Positions 55,709 to 64,000 of a stretch of DNA of 64,000 bases are shown here, piece by piece. The position numbers were made by a program, and so were the translations under genes. Source of the stretch: Cyrtodaria siliqua (taxonomy: Eukaryota; Mollusca; Bivalvia; Adapedonta; Hiatellidae); assembly GCA_037043455.1 (NCBI GenBank), contig JAWPHD010006794.1, forward strand, positions 1-64,000. Reading direction: 5' to 3'. Position 1 is the first letter of the stretch. Each line of letters begins with the position of its first letter. Under the pieces are notes generated by a model. The model had not been told where the DNA came from. It worked only from the letters and a program-made list of their open reading frames with translations, and ran no database searches.

Positions 55709-58700
55709 CTACAAGTTGAAACGTTTTGAGTTTTTAATATAATTATGAACTGCGTCGAAAATACGAATGTTTGCATCGTATGCTACAGTTTGATCTCCAA
55801 AGAGCAGTGTTTACAATATAATATTTGGTAAACGTGGTAATGAATTCATGAGAACGTTTCTTGTATCGCTGTACTTATTGCAATGGAAGAAGTAGTGTTC
55901 AGCGTTTTCTACACGACCACAGCAACAAAAAGCTGAATCAACCATGTATTTGGAAAACAGATCATTGTTAAGGGAGCTGCAGTTAGTACGTAGTCTTGTG
56001 TGCAATATATTTTTCCGAACTGGTAGTGTTTTGGAATTTCATTATTTTGACTGTTCAGTGAATGTTTGAATGAGCAAACCGTTTCGGCTTGTCGTGAGTT
56101 TTCCATTAGCTCATTCCCTTCACGAATGACGGAGGAGAGAACAGAGTTATAGTAGTAGTTTGTTCGAGCATTGATAGTTTTGATATATATGGAGTTACGT
56201 AAGTTATACCTGGAAGAATTTCCTACTGAAGGTGGAACAAGTTCAGAGTGGAAATTTGGAGAAAGGTGGATTATCATTTTATAAAACATAACCAGTTTGT
56301 GCTTACGACGCCTGTCTCCGAGAGTGTCCCAACCACTTCTTTGTAGAGCTTTTAAATGGAAATAAGTTTCGTTGCTCCGGTAACTATACGAACAGCCTCA
56401 TTTGTATTTTGTCTCATATTTTTCATATTGTGTGCAGTAGTTATCGAACAGTACATCACCGTATTCTAAAATAGGTCTGATAAAGGAAGTATACATATTT
56501 TTTAATGACACTCCTCTATCAAGCGTTTACTTTAGTTTTCTCATAATGTTAAATCTCAGCCATGCTTTTGCCAGGATAAATCATTTGACAGGAAAATGCC
56601 GATGTGCTTGTGGTCCTCAACTTCAGTTATCACTTTGTTATACATACATACCAGAGGGTTGTTAATAAAATTGGCTTTACGTGAAATGCGAAGAGATTCG
56701 GTTTTGTTGGGTTAAATTTAACAATCTATCTGCCCATGCCGAAATTTTCAATAGGTCGGAATTAAGTGTATTTGCAGCAGCAACTGGATTAGCAACTGCA
56801 ATGAATAGACCTGTATCATCTGCAAAAAGGCGAATATTTGAACTGATGTCTATAACAATATCATGTATGTAGGGAAGGAATACAAGAGGTCCTAGGATAG
56901 AGCATTGGGGGACACCGGCTTTAATTTAATCCTGTCAGATTGAACACCTGGTAGAACAACGCGTTGTTTTCTATCACTAAGATAATTTTCAAACCATTTT
57001 AAAAGCTTTCCAGTGATACTGTCGGCCTTTAGTTTAACTAAGAGTCCTTTGTGCCAAGCGCGATCAAAGGCTCTGCTAATGTCACAAAAAAATAGCCCAA
57101 ATTTCCTTTCCAGAATCCAGGGATTGGCAGAAAAGGTTATATAGGTATGCAAGTTGGTTAATTGTAGTATCACCTGGAAAAAATCCGGACTGCAGTGCAG
57201 TTAAAATGTTATTTGTTGGAAAAAAATTAAAAACGTGTTTAAAGATGTTTTTCTCCAAAGCCTTTTCAATAGTACAACAGAGTGCAATACGTAGTTAGAA
57301 ACAACAGGTCAGTCAATTGAAAATTGAACAAACGCGGGCTTATTTCCAAGTTGATGAACACAACTACCGTTAAGAGATTGATTAAATAAGGAACATAGTG
57401 GTTCAGCGAGTTCAGTAGCTAGTTCTCTAAGAATACGGTTATTAATTGAATCAGGACCTTCAACTTTACCTAAAGGGTCTCTAAGATCTGCTTGACTTCG
57501 AGTGGTTACAGTTCAGTGGAACTAAGTGTTGACTCATTTACAGCGGGTGAGACGGGAATTTGAACATTATCATCATTTATAAGAGTTTGATTTCGAAAGA
57601 AGTCGTTTAATAGATTTGCTTTGTCAACGTCATTTGTAACAATAGAATCGTTATGACACAATGGGGGAACGGATTCTTTGCGGTTTGACGACATAAGATA
57701 TTTTAACGTTGACCACCAGTTTTTTGAAGAATGATTTTCAGTTTTGAGTTTTTCTGACAATATTTGGAAGTGTTTGGCTTTTTTTTCCGAATTAAGTCAA
57801 TTGTTTCGTTTCTAAATTTAAGAAATTTAGCCCACAGGGCTTGTGTATTTATACGTTTGGCTTTACGATAAGCTCGCTTTCGTTTTCTAATCAAACATTT
57901 TATAGATGAAGTGATCCATAGCAGGTCGCTAGGGTCTTGATCCGAACCAGTTTGTTTGGGATGCAGTGTGTTGATAGTTTAATTATATGTTCGGTTATCC
58001 TGTTTGCATGTACATTAATAGTGTTATCGTAGAACATAGTCCAGTCAGTAGTTGTGCCAGATGTCTCGAAGTATCATAATCTCCCTTATCATAACTCCAA
58101 ATATGCCTAGTGAAGGATTTAATACATTTTTTTGAATTTGAGAATACCAAATATTGCTCAGTGATATCGAATATCTTGTTGTAAATACGGGTCCCTACAC
58201 CGCTTAGCAAGACACTGTCCTTATTATTAACCAAGATAATATCAATTGTTTAAGATCAATTTTCTGTAAAATGAGTTTGTTTATGTATTGATATAGTGAG
58301 AATTGCTCACAAATAGAAGCTAGTTTTCGATAGGAGTTAGCATGGTTCGTATTAAAGTTTATATCACCAGTAATAATTATGTCGATGATGTTTGTGTCCA
58401 CTGCAAGGTGGATTGAATTTTCGATAACGGAATTGTGAACATTATCTGCACTGTCTGTAAAATAACCCGAAAAGAATGTGTTTGTGCTTCATGAAAATGT
58501 CGACCCATATACATTTAATACCTAACGGTCCAAGGTCATGCCTTCATCTGTAATGTATATTATTTTTTATAGAGAGTATAACGCCACCATGACTGTCACC
58601 AGTGCGATCCTATCTCTCAGGAGCGGAGAAGGAGTCAAAAGTAAGGTCATTATTTGGTGTCGATTGGGTAAGCCAAGTTTCAGAAAATGCTAGTATGTCA

Positions 58701-58975
58701 GTCTGCAAGATATCAAGTTTGTGAGAGATACTTTGGACATTATAGTGAACAAAAGATAAATGTTTAGAGAGGTCCATTGATTCAGTGATTGATGAATAGT
58801 GAAATGATGAATGACTATTGTATGGTTCCCGGAGTGGACCGGGGTTGGGATGTATGTCTCCAGAAATAATAAGGAGAATGACAAGCCAAACAATTAATGT
58901 AGCTATAAAGAAAAAACACATAACATGAAATGTAAACTCAAAGTTTTGCATATGCAACTTAGCGGTAGCTAGCAT
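55709..58975 (-). pseudogene. CR1/L2-like LINE ORF2 (endonuclease-RT-C-terminal domain), full length but decayed
   Basis: Minus strand. N-terminus (58975 down): 'MLATAKLHMQ', a hydrophobic stretch at residues ~16-37, then 'SGDIHPNPGP' (2A-like, residues 38-47). Endonuclease: 'FVHYNVQSISHKLDILQ', 'DILAFSETWLT', 'IIITGDINFN' and 'IWSYDKGDYDT'. RT: 'FFCDISRAFDRAWHKGLL', 'KWFENYLSDRKQRVVLPG', and FADDT at about 56812-56827. C-terminal region: 'LVPPSVGNSSRYNLRNSI' and 'NNDLFSKYMVDSAFCCCG', ending 'FDAVHNYIKNSKRFNL' with the stop at 55709. Many frameshifts and stops split it into at least eight frames, so it is inactive. The 3.27-kb length shows ORF2 is otherwise nearly complete. Confidence 0.9.
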
Positions 58976-59090
58976 ATTTCACTACCGCTCATGAACAGTC
59001 TCAATCAAACCGAGATTGCAATATTTCGTATGTGTCGTGCTAGGCCGTTTCCAAAGGTCCATTATCATACTCTTTTACTATCCGGGTAAC
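58976..59090 (-). mobile_element. 5' end of the CR1/L2-like LINE (dispersed module)
   Basis: About 115 bp upstream of the ORF2 start, beginning 'gtaaaagagtatgataatgg' on the minus strand. The same sequence, without the LINE, occurs at 48454 and 53703, and diverged versions occur at 24390 and 30790. The LINE therefore appears to start at about 59087, with no ORF1 between. Confidence 0.72.
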
Positions 59091-60515
59091 ATTTCGTACC
59101 ATCAGACGAATGAGTGAATTTGTGTGAGATATGATTGTCTCGTGTATACCAATTAGCATGCACAACATTCGTCTTTAAAGATCGGTAATAAAACTAACAA
59201 AGTCAACAGTATTGAAAATTTGTAAAAATAACGACATGTTCTCATGACAACAACTGTCTTGCAACTAACCACGTTCATGATATTGATGATAGCAAGTACA
59301 AAAATAAGACATGTCTGCGGTTAGCATAAATAAGAATTCTGTTGCAAAAGGTCACCTTTTCCACAAACCCGTGTGTCGCTCCCAATAAAGAAAGAAAGAA
59401 ATCATAAGCAAATATGGATATGGTTTTCATATCTACGACATGAAGAATGGGGTTATCGAAACAATAGGTAGGAAAGTTACTTTGCTAATTGGGAGTCTGA
59501 GAGTTACAAGATTAACTGATGTATTTAAGAGATTTGGAAAAACACAACACATTTATGATTTTCAATAGTACGGGATAGTTAAGTTGGGTATGGGATTCAA
59601 CATTAGCACGTCCATTACGCGTAGGGTCAATCGTTCGGACCTAATAAAGCAACTTCTTGAATTACAAACGTCATAAACATGGTAAAACAACTTACATAAA
59701 CAGGCATATAAGCATACATACACATGTATATTCCCGTAAACACGTTAATATATAATACACATATACACATAATTATATAGGGTACTGTATCATCATCTAA
59801 CATAGTCATTCCCCTTTAGGCTCTAACACACACATAACACTTTGTAGCATGAGCGTAAATGCATTTAGACAATACATACACCGAATTGTTTATGTAATGG
59901 GACCAAACATGAGAACATATAACAACACCAGAACGATATTGGTGGAAAATGTTTCTGTGAATGTTCTTAGCAGACTCTTTAAAAATAATGCAGTAGGAAC
60001 TTGTTGGACAATATATTGGTCATTAGTAATCATACTGGTGCGACTATATATATATATTCTGTAATAAAGCAATACACTGGAAAGGATATGTACTGCAAAG
60101 ATAAATAAGTTTTAAAATTGAATTTGAGACACGTAAAACAATTACAGCTTATTTGACCGTAAGTATAGCAACAAATACATGCTTGAAACGTGCAATGGAT
60201 ATTCAAAACACACTAGGATGAATTGACAACGAATACAAAGTCACGGATATCCCATACAATGCTAGCAAGGCGTAAGTCAATAATAATTGTGCGTGGCACA
60301 CAAATATCTATAGTTCACAAAAAGAATACAATGCTCTGCCGCGAAGATTCAGTATTCTATGGGCTAAAGTCATTTGCGTGCGTCACTTTATGCGCAACGG
60401 ACGAGTTGTCTTTGATGAAAACTGTTCCATCAGACGACCAAGCACCCAGCAGACACTTTGACTTCATGAAAGCTTGGTATTATAAATTGTTACGAAATAT
60501 GATGAGATCCTCGTT
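59091..60515. other. No gene recognised
   Basis: Contains an (AAAG)n-like run at 59383-59400 ('caataaagaaagaaagaaat') that may be the 3' tail of an unidentified element. Otherwise nothing assigned. Confidence 0.4.
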
Positions 60516-60519
60516 GACT

Positions 60520-60550
60520 TCCTGCTTTCCCTGTCCGATATTTTTATCCT
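60520..60550 (+). mobile_element. PLE-like 3'-terminal scrap, subfamily B
   Basis: 'tgctttccctgtccgatatt' plus 'tttatcc' matches the last ~28 bp of B-type copies (compare 53935-53965). Confidence 0.5.
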
Positions 60551-60555
60551 TTTAT

Positions 60556-60790
60556 ATATTCCCATGTAACCACGATCGTTAGCTAGGGTGCGCGCACGAT
60601 AGAATTTCAGGCGAGCCCTGTATGTCGCGAACTTCACGATTATGACTCTTTTGTTGGAGGGAGACGGCCTTCCTACCCTGTGGCTTCTATCTAGGTCTGC
60701 AAGTGTGATTCCGTCATCGAAAAAAGTTTGCCAAAGACAGTGTTTAGGGGGTAAAATGTTCCCATTGCGACAGATTGGTAAACATGCCAA
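60556..60790 (-). pseudogene. LINE ORF1 fragment (RRM-like nucleic-acid-binding protein)
   Basis: Minus strand encodes 'LPPKHCLWQTFFDDGITLAD', 'DRSHRVGRPSP', 'KRVIIVKFATYRARLKFYRA' and 'RTLANDRGYMGIY'. The RSHRxG - IIVKFxxYxxRxxFYxxR pattern is typical of ORF1 proteins of L1/Tx1- and some CR1-group LINEs. The C-terminus is cut where the PLE-like scrap begins. It continues upstream into the 60740-61232 repeat. Confidence 0.78.
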
Positions 60791-61232
60791 CTAGAACAGT
60801 TTGCTCCTAGAATGCTGAAATGTCGGAGGAAAGTATTTTCAATATGTACACAATTTCAGTTTTAAAGGAAGTTCTACTTTAGTCCTCTATTACTGAAACG
60901 CGTGTTTTGATTGGCTGCGCTCTATGAATGCAACACTTCCTGTTTGACTTTCGCATCTGTTTATAGTATATGTAATTTGTGACATGTTTGTGTGTATGAG
61001 AAACATTTTAAAGGAAATCCTGGGCATTGGAACGTTATTGTTTTACGATAAGTAAACATTTTTTAAGAATGCGAAACATGGATCTCAATGCACCTTGCAA
61101 TATTTGTGCAAAGTGATTAATGTAACACGTTTAAGACGATACCGCCGTTTCAAAGACATGTTGGTGGTAAGGCTTCTGGTAAGGATTTGTCTAGTTTATT
61201 TATTGTCTGTCGTGCTATTTGTCTCACGAGAT
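60740..61232 (-). mobile_element. LINE 5' region (inverted partner of 54373-54870)
   Basis: Minus-strand upstream region of the ORF1 fragment. It contains 'attctaggagcaaa'-type sequence, the ~60-bp stretch that resembles the PLE-like terminus (around 60900-60965) and 'gataccgccgtttcaaagac' near the 5' end. Together with ORF1 it gives about 0.68 kb of one LINE 5' end. Confidence 0.75.
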
Positions 61233-61680
61233 ATCCAAGTTATGTGTTTTATTTGTTAATAGTAGAAAATTGGCTTTTAGTATTTACTAACAGATTTGTC
61301 TAGTCACGCCATAATTGATAATACACGAGAATATGTCCCGCAAAAGTCATTAAACGCAAAGATTTGTGTTTCATGTGTCACATAAAGAATAATTAATTAT
61401 TTATTGCAACTATTGCTTGTCGATAACAGAGTCAACTGCAATCCTCTTATTGGAATTCACAATAATGATGTGTAATTGTGTTTGTATTCCCAACTTTCAT
61501 TCTTATTTCTATTGTTTACAAGGCAATACATAAGTGTGATGCCACATTTGATCAATATTTCTTTTTTAACTGCAACTTTTTTAATTGCAACACTTGTTGA
61601 GATGGCAATGCTTAGATAAACTTACCATGTGACCATATTGTAATTGTCTAGTTCAGAAATGTATAAATTAATGCAGGTTT
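61233..61680. other. AT-rich sequence, nothing recognised
   Basis: No family or coding signal. Confidence 0.4.
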
Positions 61681-62990
61681 TATATATCATACTTCCATTC
61701 TGATAAATGTTTTAATATGTTTTGTTTCCCCTTCCAGTTAAATGTCCGTAATTATTAAGTTTGCGTTTATATTATAATAGATTGTCTTTACGAGGGTCAT
61801 TCGATAAGTTCTGTCACTAACGCCTTTTAACAATTATGTGCTCATTGTGAGTATTGATGTTTGGTACCGAACGAAGGAAAGTTTCAATACCATTAATAAT
61901 ACCAATAAATGCTGTATCTCTTCTGTGACGAAAGTTATGGAACATTTAATACACATCACTTATACATACTGAGGCATTTTCGTCCTGAGTTTTTTCAGGT
62001 ATGTTAATTGTTACTTTTTTAAATGCCTGTTTCTCTTTAAGTACTTGTCAAAGACCTTTGAAATTTCTCGTACATTACCAGTTATATCTGTGCATTACAA
62101 TATTTAGAATTTAAGCATGGTAGATGAAAAGGCATTGTCTTAGAAATTAACATTTTAAGCTAACGTGTAAAATTAATTTAATGATAAATGGACATTAAAT
62201 GGAAGGGCAGTCTTCTGAAATAGCGTTTTTGGATGATCAATATTTTCACTAAACATTGTACAAAATTACACAATAATGTGTTGAATATGAAATTTAAACA
62301 CTGAAGGACTAGGACTTGTAAAGAAATATGAAAAATATTAATACTATGAGAATAATTACGACATTTAAAAGATATTATAACATTTCCGTAAACAAAATGA
62401 AGAAAATCAGTGTTATTTATGCTAATTTTAAGGGATATGCATTCAATCATATCTGGTTTGCAGCAAGACCTTTCCGAATTCTCGGCAATCATTTTCATGG
62501 ATTATGGGCGAATAACAACAGATGGCGTACAAGAAAATTTAAAAGCATAGAGTTATTCAAATAATTTTTACAACGTTTGTAACAAGGACATTTTCAAAGA
62601 TCCCAGTACCCAAAAGGTGTGGTAGGGGAGGTAATTCAGGGGTATAAATAACCAAAATATTTGCATTTTTGTTGTGGAATTGAAGAGAGCGAACCCAGTA
62701 GAACTATAAATACACTGCTTTATCTCAGTGTAATATCCAGTTCAAAGGATATATGCCTAGTGTCAGAACATTTTGAAACACCCTCGTATATCATAATTGT
62801 ATTCTGAGAAAATGATTTAATATGTTATATTCCCCTTCCTCTTCAATACCCGTCATTATATATATTATATAGTTTGCGTTTGGATTTAAATATATTTTCT
62901 TGTATCTTGAGAAAATGTTTTAATATGTTATGCTTCCCCTTCCACTTAAATATCCGTCCTTGTTTAGTTTGCATTTTGATTTAAAGTTAG
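61681..62990 (+). repeat. Three direct repeats around a TIR element
   Basis: 'tgttttaatatgtt' plus 'ttccccttcca' plus 'taaatgtccgt' plus 'agtttgcgttt' occurs at about 61695-61772, 62808-62885 and 62908-62985. The mariner-type element (61791-62786) separates the first from the other two, so a small tandem repeat was split by the insertion. Confidence 0.7.
61791..62786. mobile_element. mariner-type non-autonomous element, ~996 bp, TA flanked
   Basis: Left end 'CGAGGGTCATTCGATAAGTT' and the complement of the right end 'CGAGGGTGTTTCAAAATGTT' are imperfect terminal inverted repeats that continue to 'CTG.CACTA'. TA flanks both ends (61789-61790 and 62787-62788). No DDE transposase frame is visible inside; the frames at 62178-62564 show no known motif. 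A decayed or deleted Tc1/mariner-superfamily copy is the best reading. Confidence 0.8.
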
Positions 62991-63347
62991 ATGCATCATC
63001 GCTGAGGTAGGGCCATGCTACAACATTGCAACCTTTACCATCAATATATAACTAAAATAATGATTAGCAGTGCAAACGTGATTGGATTGGTACCGTTCAA
63101 TAGACACGACGCTTTACACCATAGTTTCCTGCATACCGATACGATTATCCGCGTTTTACATTGGGTGGTGTAAAGCCTGGTCTTACACATGGGGGAAGAT
63201 AAAAGTCGCGCGCTGTTATACCAATGACAGTTTCATGAATTCATTATGTAAATGAACATGCAAAACGTCAGTAGCTGGCAACGTCAATACGCAGAATGAA
63301 AATGATATGCAAGAAAAAGAATCAAGCATGGCGATACAGTTCAGATA

Positions 63348-63466
63348 TGGAAATTCCAACCCTCGATATAACTGCTTTAATCAAAACCTCGGCTTAGCTT
63401 CGTTTCCAACCTCGGCTGAGCCTCGCTTCCGATAAAAACAGTTATAACGCGTGTTGGAATTCCCGA
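63348..63466. repeat. Small hairpin element
   Basis: Inverted ends: 'ggaaattccaaccctcgata' plus 'taactg' mirrored by 'cagttataacgcgtgttgga' plus 'attcc', with a C/T-rich 'cctcggcttagcttcg' repeat in the loop. MITE-like. Confidence 0.65.
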
Positions 63467-63659
63467 TCTTCCTCAGATACCCATGAACAATTCTTATAAT
63501 ATAGAATCTAAAAATAATAATTCAAGATATGATAAAGAAAATAAAAATAATGTATGGGTTTCAATAATTTCAATATGATACGTATTATTACATGAAGCAT
63601 ATAAAAGTTAAAAAAAATCATGAAAATTATATGAAAATGTGTGCGTTTTAAAAACGAAA

Positions 63660-63724
63660 CTTGTTTGTGATGTCATATCTTGCCTTTTATTCATCTTTGT
63701 GATTGTTGTTTGTTCTGTGTGACT
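63660..63724 (+). mobile_element. PLE-like tail fragment
   Basis: 'tttgtgatgtcatatcttgc', 'cttttattcatctttgtgat' and 'tgttgtttgttctgtgtg' match the middle of the A-type tail in plus orientation; both ends are missing. Confidence 0.68.
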
Positions 63725-64000
63725 TCTCATATGAAAATACATGCATATATTATATATGTATATGAGCTATCATACAACATTATGAAGAAGAAATATAGGG
63801 TTCTGTCATCATGAGATAAACCATATTCATGAAATAAATTAATTATATAACGTAAAATAGCTCCATAAATAAATCAGAGATTTTAATTTTAAAAATCGTA
63901 GCAATATGTGGGCAGCAAGTGTTTCATTTACACATATTTCGGAGAAAAGGTGTAATGATAATATGTATGTTTTTCTAACGTTCTATACCTGTATGTGCTG
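63725..64000. other. AT-rich window end, nothing recognised
   Basis: No coding or repeat family recognised. Confidence 0.35.

Overview
This is animal nuclear DNA, most likely from a bivalve mollusc. It is AT-rich and densely packed with decayed transposable elements. Several tRNA-derived SINEs of molluscan type are present: a tRNA-Ser-like head with a (ATTCA)n-type tail near 50.8 kb, and a tRNA-like head leading into a shared body near 27.7 kb. They sit beside Jockey-like and CR1/L2-like LINEs and a very abundant reverse-transcriptase element that resembles Penelope-like elements (called 'PLE-like' here). I found no host gene: no intact long ORF, no convincing exon set, no rRNA and no functional tRNA. 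The assignment to bivalves is inference from repeat types remembered from molluscan genomes; the species cannot be read from the sequence.

Region by region. 2.9-13.6 kb is a giant inverted repeat. Two arms of about 3.45 kb (2922-6392 and 9545-12985) flank a 3.15-kb spacer, and a third partial copy (12971-13597) lies head-to-head with the right arm across a 43-bp hairpin. Each arm carries mirrored arrays of a 15-bp GC-rich tandem repeat and a tRNA-like sequence. A diverged relative of the inner arm lies at 16.44-17.35 kb. 17.4-22.4 kb holds a run of PLE-like copies in one orientation, three of them head-to-tail and 5'-truncated at different points. 23-36 kb is a mosaic of PLE-like 3' ends, SINEs, a 51-bp minisatellite and a LINE tail with an (ATT)n end that is split by a PLE-like insertion. 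36-42.6 kb has head-to-head PLE-like pairs, a foldback hairpin and a 33-bp-type minisatellite split by other elements. 43.2-48.4 kb is a nested stack: a Jockey-like LINE on the minus strand (gag with zinc knuckles, then endonuclease and RT) is interrupted by a PLE-like RT gene on the plus strand and by a 559-bp TA-flanked MITE, and it is joined to a further PLE-like 3' end. 50.7-54 kb has a tRNA-Ser SINE with a tandem duplication and two more PLE-like copies. 54.4-61.2 kb has a nearly complete CR1/L2-like LINE (about 55.2-59.09 kb, minus) whose ORF2 starts with a hydrophobic segment and a 2A-like NPGP motif. It is flanked by inverted copies of another LINE 5' end/ORF1. 61.8-62.8 kb is a roughly 1-kb TA-flanked, mariner-type non-autonomous element.

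The elements do not form a pathway; they record successive insertions. Two features deserve most attention. One is the large, nearly identical inverted repeat, whose three copies meet at a short hairpin, as expected if a folded-back end was copied. The other is the PLE-like family, which has many 3' ends, head-to-tail and head-to-head arrangements, and one RT gene open over almost its whole visible length apart from a single in-frame stop.
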